Below, piece after piece: positions 1 through 10,590 of a stretch of DNA of 64,000 bases (positions are counted from its first letter, which is position 1; each line of letters begins with the position of its first letter). Made by a program: the position numbers and the translations under genes. This DNA comes from Methylophaga thalassica MP (lineage in GTDB: Bacteria > Pseudomonadota > Gammaproteobacteria > Nitrosococcales > Methylophagaceae): the NCBI RefSeq assembly GCF_000214595.1, contig NZ_AFIG01000001.1:372001-436000 (forward strand), in the 5' to 3' direction. The notes below the pieces were generated by a model that did not search any database, was not told where the DNA came from, and saw only the letters and a list, made by a program, of their open reading frames with translations.

Positions 1-567
1 ACCTGTGACCGGTTCCTCTAATTTAGGTGATAACCATATCGCTGCTGCAATTAGCGATATATTAAGAAATACGGGGGTAAATGCAGGAATAGCAAACTTA
101 CCAAAACTATTGAGAATTGAACCGGCAAGCGCCGTTAATGAGATAAAAAAGATATACGGAAAGGTGATGGTAAGAAGATTAGCTGCCAGGTCGGCTTTGA
201 TTGGGTCTTCTACAAAGCCGGGGGCGAAAATCATGATAATCACAGGTGCGGCAATCATCCCCACAGCCGTTATCATGGTTAGAATAACGGCTAAAGTGCC
301 GCTGGTTTGTGCAATCAATTGCCGTAAGGGCTTATCACCATGTTCTTTAAATTCTGCAAGAACGGGAATAAAAGCTTGTGAAAATGCACCTTCAGCAAAA
401 AGTCGTCTTAAAAAGTTGGGGATCTTAAAAGCAACAAAGAAAACATCGGCGCCCAAGCCCGCACCGAACATTCTGGCAATGACAATATCTCTTACAAAGC
501 CTAGTATCCGGGATAAAAAAGTCATCACACTGACAACTGCGGTAGACTTGAAGAGTTTTTCGCTCAT
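1..567 (-). CDS. murJ: Lipid II flippase MurJ (N-terminal part)
   Basis: The first 189 codons of a MurJ/MviN family protein run off the left edge. MurJ moves lipid II across the inner membrane for peptidoglycan synthesis. The N-terminus MSEKLFKSTAVVSVMTFLSR followed by ILGFVRDIVIARMFGAG is the typical family start, with a Ser-Arg-Ile-Leu-Gly-Phe-Val-Arg-Asp core, and the rest is alternating hydrophobic membrane segments. The start is the ATG at 565-567. The gene is divergent from the SCO-type gene at 616, with about 48 bp between the starts. The C-terminal two thirds lie outside the window. Confidence 0.93.
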   Translation of the reverse strand, partial: MSEKLFKSTAVVSVMTFLSRILGFVRDIVIARMFGAGLGADVFFVAFKIPNFLRRLFAEGAFSQAFIPVLAEFKEHGDKPLRQLIAQTSGTLAVILTMITAVGMIAAPVIIMIFAPGFVEDPIKADLAANLLTITFPYIFFISLTALAGSILNSFGKFAIPAFTPVFLNISLIAAAIWLSPKLEEPVTG

Positions 568-615
568 GTTTTACTCACAACAGGGTTATATCTCGGCTGT
601 ACAAGGTTAAAAAAG

Positions 616-1245
616 ATGTTTAAGCCAATTAAAAGTGTTAATTCTAAGGCTTTTTTAGCGTTATATCTTGTTATTACACTGATTATTTTAGTGTTGTGGC
701 TAAGCAGAATGGAGTTTACGCAACCAGACAGGCGTGATATTCCTGACAATCTGAGAAAATTTCTTATCTCCCCTCCACAACTGATACCTCAGTTTGTATT
801 GCAAGGCCATGAAAAACAGGTATTAACGAATGTCTCCCTCGACGGCAAATGGAGCTTTGTCTACTTTACACACCTATATTGTGAGCCAGAGTGTACTGTT
901 GTCGTAAAAGTGATGCAGCATTTGCAACGTTTATTTGCTGGTTCCTCAATACAGTTTTTAATTATTAACTTTGGCGATAATACCGACACTGCTTCCCTTT
1001 CCTTTCCTGACTTAAAAACCTTTGGCGGTTCATCGGAAGTTATCGAATCTATCACTAAAAGTGTCGACTTTTTATATTTAGAGCCTGAGGAATATGAACA
1101 CAGCTTGAAAGTTGAACAACAGCATTATATTTATCTGATTGATCCTCAAGGGCGTGCTTATGCTGTATTCAAACCGCCTTTTACTTCCTTAGCTATTCAA
1201 AAAATATTTTTTCAGATACGCGACTTTTATGCTCGTAGTGAGTAA
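616..1245 (+). CDS. SCO1/SenC family copper-binding thioredoxin-like protein
   Basis: A 209-residue protein with one N-terminal membrane anchor (about residues 11-30) and a thioredoxin-like domain facing the periplasm. It has the SCO copper site: a Cys-x3-Cys motif (Cys89, Cys93, in CEPEC) and a His at 170 just before YLIDPQG, the place of the third copper ligand in the family. SCO proteins help load copper into the CuA centre of cytochrome c oxidase or act as thiol reductases. No oxidase gene lies nearby, so the partner is unknown. Its 3' end overlaps the convergent oxyR by 19 nt. Confidence 0.85.
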   Translation: MFKPIKSVNSKAFLALYLVITLIILVLWLSRMEFTQPDRRDIPDNLRKFLISPPQLIPQFVLQGHEKQVLTNVSLDGKWSFVYFTHLYCEPECTVVVKVMQHLQRLFAGSSIQFLIINFGDNTDTASLSFPDLKTFGGSSEVIESITKSVDFLYLEPEEYEHSLKVEQQHYIYLIDPQGRAYAVFKPPFTSLAIQKIFFQIRDFYARSE

Positions 1246-2153
1246 TTAGTATCTGCTAAAGCATCAGAAAATGTTTTTGCCAGCTGCTCTAAGGTCGCTG
1301 TTCTTCTGAAGCTTGGTCGCCATACTAACCCTATCTCACGCATAGCTTGTTCTTTATCAGCAGCTAAAGGAACAAGACGAATGTCTGAATGTATAACCAT
1401 ATCTGAATTTATCGCCATGTCTGGTATAAGTGTGATCCCTAATCCACTGGCCACCATTTCAATCAGTGTATATAAGCTTGTTGCCTGAACGCTTTTACGT
1501 TGAGCTGATGCGGGTAATTGGCAAGCACTCAATGCGTGCTCTCGCAAACAGTGTCCTTCTGCTAATAGTAATAATTCATTAATAGGTAATTCATCAGCGC
1601 TCAACTTATCCTTATCGGCTAAGGGATGATTTTGTGGTAATGCTATCCAGAAGGGTTCTTTTGCAAACTCTCGATGTGTTAATCCGCGAGTATTGTATGG
1701 AAATGCCAATACAGCGACATCGATACTACCTGTTTCCAATTGATCTAACAGACGTTCTGACTGGTCTTCTATTAATACTATCTCAAGATCTGGCAATTGT
1801 TTTCTGACAGTGGGTAAGACTTTTGGCAATAAAAAAGGACTTATTGTCGGAATGATGCCAATTTGAATTCGACCAGATAATGGGTTCTTCTCCGATAAAG
1901 CAAGGTCAACAAGGTCTTCAGTCAATGATAGTATCTGTTGTGCTCTGCTGGCGATTTCTTCTCCGATCGGGGTCGGTAGTACTTTTCGGTTTGTCCTCTC
2001 TAATAAAGACACTTCAAGTAACTGCTCTAAGTCCTGAATACCGGCACTTAAAGTTGATTGTGTGACAAAGCATTTATCGGCAGCATGTCCAAAGTGTTTC
2101 TCTTCCACCACAGCAGTTAAATATTGCAGTTGTCTTAATGTCGGTAGTCGCAT
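1227..2153 (-). CDS. oxyR: Hydrogen-peroxide sensing regulator OxyR
   Basis: A LysR-type regulator of 308 residues with an N-terminal winged helix-turn-helix (about residues 5-64) and a C-terminal sensor domain. The sensor carries the OxyR redox pair: Cys202 and Cys211 within GHCLREHALSAC, the same nine-residue spacing as Cys199/Cys208 of E. coli OxyR. This places it as OxyR rather than a generic LysR protein. It should activate peroxide-defence genes. It is divergent from rubredoxin (start 2366) across a 212-bp AT-rich gap that may hold the promoters of both; no convincing OxyR operator was found there. Confidence 0.92.
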   Translation of the reverse strand: MRLPTLRQLQYLTAVVEEKHFGHAADKCFVTQSTLSAGIQDLEQLLEVSLLERTNRKVLPTPIGEEIASRAQQILSLTEDLVDLALSEKNPLSGRIQIGIIPTISPFLLPKVLPTVRKQLPDLEIVLIEDQSERLLDQLETGSIDVAVLAFPYNTRGLTHREFAKEPFWIALPQNHPLADKDKLSADELPINELLLLAEGHCLREHALSACQLPASAQRKSVQATSLYTLIEMVASGLGITLIPDMAINSDMVIHSDIRLVPLAADKEQAMREIGLVWRPSFRRTATLEQLAKTFSDALADTNYSLRA

Positions 2154-2365
2154 AATCGATATTTCCGTTTATTATCTTTATATTGATTTATAGCATAAAT
2201 ATTATATCTGCTAAACCTAATCTATTACTTTATCGACTTGCAGTAACGCTAATAGTTTTATTATTGTCTATTGACGAGGATTGATTGAGCGCAAACTCTT
2301 CAATTTTGTTAAGATTCTTTACTCATAATAACTAGATTTTATTCTCAAATACTCGGAGTTTTAGA

Positions 2366-2530
2366 ATGAAGAAATGGCAATGTATTGTTTGTGGTTTTAT
2401 CTATGATGAAGCAGAAGGTTTACCTGAAGAAGGAATTGCCCCTGGAACAGCTTGGGAAGATATTCCAGAAGACTGGGAATGTCCTGAATGTGGTGTTGGC
2501 AAAGACGATTTTGAAATGGTAGAAATCTAG
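2366..2530 (+). CDS. Rubredoxin
   Basis: A 54-residue protein, exactly the usual rubredoxin size, missed by length cut-offs. It has the two iron-binding knuckles CIVCG (Cys6, Cys9) and CPECG (Cys39, Cys42), with the aromatic residues typical of the fold between them. Rubredoxin carries single electrons through one Fe(Cys)4 centre, in aerobes usually to alkane hydroxylases or peroxide/oxygen-detoxifying enzymes. The ribosome site CGGAG sits about 9 bases before the ATG. The neighbour oxyR suggests a link to oxidative stress, but that is inference. No rubredoxin reductase is in the window. Confidence 0.95.
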   Translation: MKKWQCIVCGFIYDEAEGLPEEGIAPGTAWEDIPEDWECPECGVGKDDFEMVEI

Positions 2531-2707
2531 AAGTTTCTTTTGTCCAAATCAAACGTCTTGATCTTATAGATAAATGGGTTCTATGTACATGAACATTAGT
2601 TCACAGAAGTGTTCTATTTATTGTTTTGTCGTAAATGATAACAACATATGAGGTTATTGATTTCTTTTGCAGTTCAGAAATAATTGTTTGGTCGTATAAG
2701 ATTACTT

Positions 2708-3784
2708 GTGCTTTCACACCTGACCCTCGCTCATTTTCGTAATATTAGTTCTGCTACTCTATCCCCCTCTGAAGGTATTAACTTAATTCTTGGGGAAAAT
2801 GGATCTGGTAAAACAAGTATTCTTGAAGCTCTACACTTACTTGCCATGGGTAGATCATTTCGATCGCGTCATCTGAAAAATATTGTCCAGCTAGAATATT
2901 CTCAATTTACGCTTTTTGCGCGTTCCTCTGAAATGACACCGGTTGGACTGTTATATGATATCCAGTCAGGGCTGCAAATTCGTTTGAATAATGCCCCGCT
3001 TAAAAAGTTATCAGATTTGGCAGTTAACACTCCTCTACAATTTATTTCTGCAAATTGTCACCAGTTTTTTGAGTTAGGCCCAAAATTTCGTCGCAAGATG
3101 ATAGATTGGGGTATGTTCCACGTGGAACACAAATTTAATTATCACTGGCAAACGTATAAGAAAGCGCTACTTCAGAAGAATGCAGCATTAAAAAACAAAA
3201 AGTCTAGAAATGAGACTGAACTATGGAATCAATATTTAATAAAGCATGGTTTAATTATAACGGACTATCGTGAAGCTTATTTAGATAAGCTCGTTAGTGT
3301 TTTTGAGCCATTATTCCATAAGCTCTGTCCATCGCTGAGTGACTGCAAGTTTACCGTCAAGTACAACAAGGGTTGGAGTAAGGAAAAATCTTTAGCCGAA
3401 ATCCTGGATGAAAATTATGAGCGTGATCGGATTATCGGCTATAGTCGCAATGGTCCACATTCTGCCGATTGGACATTACGTATTAATGATGCCTCTGCTG
3501 AAGAAATGCTTTCTAGGGGACAGCAAAAATTGTTTTACCTGGGCCTATGCATGGCACAAATAATCATTTTACTGAACGAAAAAGATGTCAAAAACACGGT
3601 TTTATTGATTGATGATCTAAGCTCAGAGCTGGATTGGAACCATCAAATAACAGTCATAGATACACTACGAAATCTACCTGTACAGAGTTTCATAACGAGT
3701 ACAAATAGCGAACTCGCATCATTAATCAATACAGACAAAGAAAAAGTGTTCCACGTGAAACAAGGTGAAATGATAGCTTCATAA
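2708..3784 (+). CDS. recF: DNA replication/repair protein RecF
   Basis: RecF is an SMC-like ATPase that loads RecA at gaps with RecOR. The Walker A motif GENGSGKTS is near residue 30, the signature LSRGQQKL around residue 265, and Walker B LLIDDLSSELD follows. I place the start at GTG 2708 because this gives VLSHLTLAHFRN, aligning with the N-termini of other RecF proteins; an upstream TTG at 2684 is also open, and neither has a strong ribosome site. gyrB follows after 82 bp. dnaA and dnaN, usually upstream, are absent; a rubredoxin gene takes their place. Two parS-like sequences lie within the gene. Confidence 0.93.
   Translation: MLSHLTLAHFRNISSATLSPSEGINLILGENGSGKTSILEALHLLAMGRSFRSRHLKNIVQLEYSQFTLFARSSEMTPVGLLYDIQSGLQIRLNNAPLKKLSDLAVNTPLQFISANCHQFFELGPKFRRKMIDWGMFHVEHKFNYHWQTYKKALLQKNAALKNKKSRNETELWNQYLIKHGLIITDYREAYLDKLVSVFEPLFHKLCPSLSDCKFTVKYNKGWSKEKSLAEILDENYERDRIIGYSRNGPHSADWTLRINDASAEEMLSRGQQKLFYLGLCMAQIIILLNEKDVKNTVLLIDDLSSELDWNHQITVIDTLRNLPVQSFITSTNSELASLINTDKEKVFHVKQGEMIAS
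3114..3129. promoter_or_regulatory. parS-like ParB/Spo0J binding site 1 (in recF)
   Basis: The 16-bp sequence TGTTCCACGTGGAACA is a perfect inverted repeat. It matches the bacterial parS consensus TGTTTCACGTGAAACA and is the form reported in Pseudomonas, with the CACGTG core and GTT/AAC arms. ParB nucleates on such sites to organise and segregate the origin region. It lies within the recF coding sequence. Confidence 0.85.
3747..3762. promoter_or_regulatory. parS-like ParB/Spo0J binding site 2 (3' end of recF)
   Basis: TGTTCCACGTGAAACA lies 633 bp after the first site, near the recF stop codon. It is a half-and-half version: the left arm is as in site 1 and the right arm matches the general parS consensus, so only one base pair breaks the symmetry. 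Two such 16-mers within 650 bp are not expected by chance. Confidence 0.85.
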
Positions 3785-3821
3785 TGAGACTGTCAACAAA
3801 CCTGTATAAGTAGTAGAATAG

Positions 3822-6287
<2,466 letters not shown>

Positions 6288-6312
6288 ATCCAGGAATCTT
6301 TCCTGATTAAAT

Positions 6313-6346
6313 AAGTCATACAGCCGATAGGTTGTGTGACTTTTTT
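6313..6346 (+). terminator. Rho-independent terminator after gyrB
   Basis: A 13-bp stem (6313-6325 with 6330-6342, two G-U pairs in RNA) with a GATA loop is followed by a run of T. It lies 25 bp after the gyrB stop. Confidence 0.85.
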
Positions 6347-6374
6347 ATGCATAAAAGAAAGTGAAGGAAACGGT

Positions 6375-6938
6375 ATGTCCGAAACTGAAAATCAGTATGA
6401 CTTGGTACAAAGAATCTTGCATTGGTTAATCGCACTGGCGATATTAGCGATGATTGCTATTGGGCTGTATATGGTTCAGCTTCCCAAAGAATGGGAATTA
6501 CCGCCAGGCCAGGAGAGTGTAAGGGCGTTTTGGTTTTTATTGCACAAGTCACTCGGTATAAGTGTCGCTGTTCTCATTGTGCTGCGCATAGCGTGGCGAT
6601 TATCACACAAAGCACCACAACTGCCCTCTTACATTCCATCGTGGCAACAGCGGCTTTCTGGCGGCGTTCATGGGCTATTATATGTATTGATGGTTGCTAT
6701 GCCTTTCACCGGATATCTTCAGTCAATGTACAGCAAATACGATACTAAGCTCTGGGGCATTGTGTTACCCAGGCTAGCTGAAGCGGATCCTGATATGAGA
6801 GAGTATTTCAGTGAAATACATGAAATTCTTGCATTTACATTGATCGCTATACTAGTCATTCATATCGGCGCAGCAGTAAAACACCGTCTCAGTGGTAATA
6901 CTATTAATCAGCGAATGTCATTATTTTCTAGGAAATAA
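6375..6938 (+). CDS. Cytochrome b561 family di-heme membrane protein
   Basis: A 187-residue protein with four predicted membrane helices and the histidine pattern of the bacterial cytochrome b561 (CybB/YceJ) family: RILHWLIA in helix 1, LLHKSLG in helix 2, VHGLLYVLM in helix 3, and EIHEILAF and VIHIGAAVKH toward helix 4. These proteins bind two b hemes and move electrons between quinol and periplasmic or superoxide acceptors; the substrate here is unknown. The start ATG at 6375 has AAGGAAA just upstream. It stands alone between two terminators. Confidence 0.88.
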   Translation: MSETENQYDLVQRILHWLIALAILAMIAIGLYMVQLPKEWELPPGQESVRAFWFLLHKSLGISVAVLIVLRIAWRLSHKAPQLPSYIPSWQQRLSGGVHGLLYVLMVAMPFTGYLQSMYSKYDTKLWGIVLPRLAEADPDMREYFSEIHEILAFTLIAILVIHIGAAVKHRLSGNTINQRMSLFSRK

Positions 6939-6961
6939 AGAATGAGGCATCTCGGAAAAAA

Positions 6962-6984
6962 AAGGCCCTGACAGGGCCTTTTTT
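6962..6984. terminator. Terminator between cytochrome b561 and ndh
   Basis: An 8-bp GC-rich stem (AAGGCCCT with AGGGCCTT) around a GAC loop, with A-run on the left and T-run on the right. It can end transcription from both convergent genes. Confidence 0.88.
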
Positions 6985-7008
6985 ATATCGCTAAGCAAAA
7001 AAATAGGC

Positions 7009-8322
7009 TTAATGAAGTTTGATTTTAGGATGTACACTACGTCTAAAGATGTGTGATAACGACAGCATCGCTACACGGAAAGGCCCAAATAAGGCTACCT
7101 GATGCATCTTATACAGCGACAGATACATGAGACGCGCCATAAAGCCCTCAATCATCAAGCTACCTTTGCTCAGGTTGCCCATCAGGTTACCAACAGTACT
7201 GTACTTACCAAGAGAGACCAGTGAACCGTAATCATGATATTCAAATTCAGGTGCTACCTTACCTGCCATCCGGTTACGTATTGACTTGTATACAACAGAT
7301 GCCATTTGATGGGCTGCTTGCGCGCGTGGTGGAACATTTTCATCGTGACCCTGCCATTTACATGCACAGCAATCGCCGATGGCGTAAATATCATCGTCAA
7401 GGGTTGTTTGCAGTGTCTGTCTGACGACAAGTTGATTCATCCAGTTAGTTTCAAGTCCAGCGATATCTTTCAGGAATTCAGGTGCTTTGATACCAGCTGC
7501 CCAAACTTTTATAGATGCAGGGATGGTTTTACCACTCTCAGTAAATATAGCCTTATCATTGACTTCTACGACGCGTTCGCCGGTAAGAACATCAACCCCC
7601 AGTTTTGTAAGTTCACTTGTGGTGGCTTCTGATAAGTTTTCTGGTAAACCAGGTAAAACGCGGTTTGCGGCTTCGATGATGCTAATTTTTACGTCCTGAG
7701 GTTGTACTTCATCCAGACCATAAGCCGTCAGTAAGTGAGAAACCTCATGCAATTGAGCACTAAGTTCTATACCAGTAGCCCCCGCGCCGACAATTGCGAT
7801 ATTTAGCTGGCCTTCGTCTAGCGGTTTGCCTTGCGTATGCGCGCGCAGATAAGCCTCAAGCAGTTTATTCTGGAAAGATTCAGCTTGTTTAGTTGTATCG
7901 AGGAATAAACAATGATCACGAACACCTTTTATACCAAAATCGTGACTGACGCTGCCGACAGATATCACAAGATAGTCATATTCAAATTCACGACGAGGAA
8001 TAATCTCAACACCATCGGGGTTGAGCGTTGGTGCAAGAGATATTGTCTTGCGGTTTCTGTCGAGACCATCCATTTTGCCAAGACGGAAGCGAAATCCGCT
8101 AGCGTTTGCCTGACTCAGGTATTCAATTTCGTCTTCATGAGAATCGAGCGTGCCAGCTGCAACTTCATGAAGAAGTGGTTTCCAGATGTGAGTGTGCGTA
8201 TTATCGACAAGCGTAATTTCAGCCTTGCCTTTTTTACCCAGTTTTTTGCCGAGTTTAGTGACCAATTCAAGGCCACCTGCTCCACCACCGACAACCACAA
8301 TTTTTGGAATACTGTTAGACAT
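7009..8322 (-). CDS. ndh: Type II NADH:quinone oxidoreductase
   Basis: A 437-residue flavoprotein that oxidises NADH and reduces quinone without pumping protons. There are two dinucleotide-binding folds: IVVVGGGAGGLE at the N-terminus for FAD and IAIVGAGATGIELS near residue 180 for NADH. The FAD-contact motif DDIYAIGDCCAC is near residue 320, followed by PPRAQAAHQMA, typical of NDH-2. The C-terminal basic and hydrophobic stretch fits membrane attachment. I start at ATG 8322 (MSNSIPKI), which has GGAG ten bases upstream; an ATG five codons earlier is possible. It is convergent with cytochrome b561. Confidence 0.93.
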   Translation of the reverse strand: MSNSIPKIVVVGGGAGGLELVTKLGKKLGKKGKAEITLVDNTHTHIWKPLLHEVAAGTLDSHEDEIEYLSQANASGFRFRLGKMDGLDRNRKTISLAPTLNPDGVEIIPRREFEYDYLVISVGSVSHDFGIKGVRDHCLFLDTTKQAESFQNKLLEAYLRAHTQGKPLDEGQLNIAIVGAGATGIELSAQLHEVSHLLTAYGLDEVQPQDVKISIIEAANRVLPGLPENLSEATTSELTKLGVDVLTGERVVEVNDKAIFTESGKTIPASIKVWAAGIKAPEFLKDIAGLETNWMNQLVVRQTLQTTLDDDIYAIGDCCACKWQGHDENVPPRAQAAHQMASVVYKSIRNRMAGKVAPEFEYHDYGSLVSLGKYSTVGNLMGNLSKGSLMIEGFMARLMYLSLYKMHQVALFGPFRVAMLSLSHIFRRSVHPKIKLH

Positions 8323-8462
8323 TCGCAAAGGCTCCAATCTGACGCAAAATTACAATGAGTTATCGATTTTAACGTAAAAAACCTTATAAAACCTATCTTA
8401 TTTTTACTATATCTGTTTAGTCTGGCAAAATTTACACCTTAACTTATTCACAGAGAAATGAA

Positions 8463-9011
8463 ATGCAAGCAAGGCCTGAAAAACCTCGTCTGGCTTGGGC
8501 TGTTACTGGCTCAGGGCATTACCTGAAAGAGTGTCTGGAAATTGTCCGGGAATTAGAGGATGTGGACTTGTTTTATAGCCGTGCAGGTGAAGAAGTCGTG
8601 AGAATGTACGGATATGACCCAAAATCCCAAGTACCAGAGGGACGGGTTTACCGTGACAGAGCGGCCAGTGCGCCACCTGTGGGCCTTTTTTATCGAGGTG
8701 ATTACCATAGTTTAGTAGTAGCACCAGCGACATCTAATACCGTGGCTAAGATGGTATTAGGCATTTCTGACACCTTAGTGACAAACATTTTTGCTCAGGC
8801 AGGTAAGTGCCAAATCCCAAGTATCGTACTGGCCTGTGACTCTGAGCCGGAGATTGATACACCTGCACCAGATCGAATCGTGCGTGTTTGGCCACGCAGG
8901 ATCGATCTTGAGCACACCAAGACGTTGAAAACATTCGAAGCAACCACCGTCGTAGACGATGCTGACCAGCTGTTTGCTGCACTGAAAATACGCCTGAAAG
9001 AGGTGGGCTGA
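8463..9011 (+). CDS. Flavoprotein, dihydromethanopterin reductase (DmrB/AfpA) type
   Basis: A 182-residue flavoprotein of the archaeoflavoprotein AfpA/DmrB family, related to the FMN-binding part of PpcDC proteins. It starts with WAVTGSGHYLKECLEI and has the flavin-contact segment VVAPATSNTVAKMVLGISD near residue 80. Members reduce dihydromethanopterin to tetrahydromethanopterin, the last step of H4MPT synthesis, or pass electrons to it. It leads a tight four-gene group (gaps or overlaps of a few bases) whose other members belong to the same C1-cofactor pathways, which supports this role. AfpA-like electron transfer is the alternative. Confidence 0.85.
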   Translation: MQARPEKPRLAWAVTGSGHYLKECLEIVRELEDVDLFYSRAGEEVVRMYGYDPKSQVPEGRVYRDRAASAPPVGLFYRGDYHSLVVAPATSNTVAKMVLGISDTLVTNIFAQAGKCQIPSIVLACDSEPEIDTPAPDRIVRVWPRRIDLEHTKTLKTFEATTVVDDADQLFAALKIRLKEVG

Positions 9012-9018
9012 GTCCCGC

Positions 9019-10590
9019 ATGTCTGAAAGAATTTTGTTTATCACCGGCAAGCTTGCAGAACCAAGTGTAAATAAGGTTTTACAGGAAATGGCACCCCTGC
9101 CATTTGATTACCGGGTACACCAAATTGGTGCGTCGGTGGCGGCGTTGATAACGGATGCGATGATCGCACGCAGGCTTAAAGCAGAAGACTATCAGGACTG
9201 TGACGAAATTATCGTACCGGGGCGGTGCCGTGGTGACCTTGAAGCGCTGGGTAAAGAATTAGGTATTAAAATAACACGTGGACCAGATGAAATTAAGGAT
9301 CTGCCAATCCACTTTGGTCGAGCAAAAAAACGCCCCGATCTGAGCCGCTATTCCGTTGATATTTTCGCCGAAATTGTTGATGCACCAGAACGTACGATTG
9401 ATAGCATTATCGACCGAGCAAACTATTACCGTGATAATGGTGCCGATGTCATTGATATTGGTTGCTTACCTCAAGAGTCATTTCCACACCTTGAAGAAGC
9501 TGTTAAAGCATTACATGATAATGGTTTTAAAGTAAGTGTGGACTCACTATCATTGCCGGACTTAAAAAGAGCCGCTAATGCTGGCGCGGACTACTTATTG
9601 AGCCTTACTGAAAAAACCATCGACCTTGCTAAAGAAACCGATGCTATACCGATATTAGTTCCAGCTGAACCAGGTTCACTCGAGTCATTAGAGCGAGCGA
9701 TGGAAACAATGGAACGATGGGGCAAACCGTATATTGCTGATCCAATATTGGATCCTATCCATTTTGGCCTGACAGCGTCTATCGTTCGTTATTATCAATT
9801 AAGAGAAAAATACCCTGATATTCCCATAATGATGGGAGTGGGTAATTTAACTGAGCTTACAGATGCAGACACCAGCGGCATCAATGCGATGCTGTTTGGC
9901 ATTATTTCAGAGTTGAATGTGAGTTGTGTTTTGGCTACCGAAGTCAGCCCGCATGCGCGACGAGCTATCAGGGAAGCGGATGTGTCAAGGAGAATGATGT
10001 ATGCAGCCAAACAGGATAATAGTTTACCGCGAGATTTTACGGCTGACCTTCTAGTTGCGCATGAACGGAAACCCTTTACGGATAGTCGGGATGAAATTAT
10101 AGCGCTGGCTGAAAATATTAAAGATCCGAACTATCGTATAAAAATTGCAGCTGATGGCATCTATTTGTTTAATCGTGACGGTATTATTCATGATGTGGAT
10201 CCGTTTGAGTTTTATCCACACCTTGAAGTAGAAAATGATCCTGGACATGCATTTTACTTGGGTGTGGAACTTGCCAGAGCACAAACAGCCTGGGAATTAG
10301 GTAAACGTTATACTCAGGATGAAGAACTTCAGTGGGGTTGTGCTGTATCGAGAGAGGAAGACGATCTCAGCGAGCAGAGAGAAGAAGGCACCACGATGAA
10401 GAAAACAAAGAAACAACGTGCCTGCGGGACAGCTGAGGCCAGTGATACCGCGCGAGAAAGTATGAAAAAAATCGTGCGTGATGAGAAAGCCCCTAAAGTG
10501 AAAAAACGACGTACGGCCTGTGGAACGGCAGAGTCCGATAAAAAGAAAAAGGAGCGCCCCTGTGGCACGGCTGACCGCAAAGATTCATGA
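9019..10590 (+). CDS. Dihydropteroate synthase-related protein (DUF6513) with CGTA-repeat tail
   Basis: A 523-residue protein of the dihydropteroate synthase-related family found with H4MPT genes in archaea and methylotrophs. An N-terminal domain of about 120 residues precedes a TIM-barrel with the DHPS-like segment NGADVIDIGCLPQ near residue 145, KVSVDSLSLPDL near 175 and IMMGVGNLTELTDADTSG near 275. It likely joins the pterin and aromatic moieties, though the reaction is not proven. The last 65 residues are unusual: lysine-rich with three Cys-Gly-Thr-Ala-Glu/Asp units at Cys469, Cys501 and Cys515. The tail overlaps the next gene by 29 nt and carries its ribosome site. Confidence 0.85.
   Translation: MSERILFITGKLAEPSVNKVLQEMAPLPFDYRVHQIGASVAALITDAMIARRLKAEDYQDCDEIIVPGRCRGDLEALGKELGIKITRGPDEIKDLPIHFGRAKKRPDLSRYSVDIFAEIVDAPERTIDSIIDRANYYRDNGADVIDIGCLPQESFPHLEEAVKALHDNGFKVSVDSLSLPDLKRAANAGADYLLSLTEKTIDLAKETDAIPILVPAEPGSLESLERAMETMERWGKPYIADPILDPIHFGLTASIVRYYQLREKYPDIPIMMGVGNLTELTDADTSGINAMLFGIISELNVSCVLATEVSPHARRAIREADVSRRMMYAAKQDNSLPRDFTADLLVAHERKPFTDSRDEIIALAENIKDPNYRIKIAADGIYLFNRDGIIHDVDPFEFYPHLEVENDPGHAFYLGVELARAQTAWELGKRYTQDEELQWGCAVSREEDDLSEQREEGTTMKKTKKQRACGTAEASDTARESMKKIVRDEKAPKVKKRRTACGTAESDKKKKERPCGTADRKDS

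Noticed and set aside
5-610. A long plus-strand open frame over the first 600 bp.
   Set aside because: It is the antisense shadow of murJ, whose protein sequence on the minus strand is clear.
2190-2225. ATAG and CTAT half-sites 36 bp apart between oxyR and rubredoxin, like an OxyR operator.
   Set aside because: The inner half-sites do not match and the spacing is one base off; in AT-rich DNA this is likely chance.
8446-8454. TTATTCACA, a match to the DnaA box consensus.
   Set aside because: A single site; one or two such matches are expected by chance in 64 kb on two strands, and no cluster is present.
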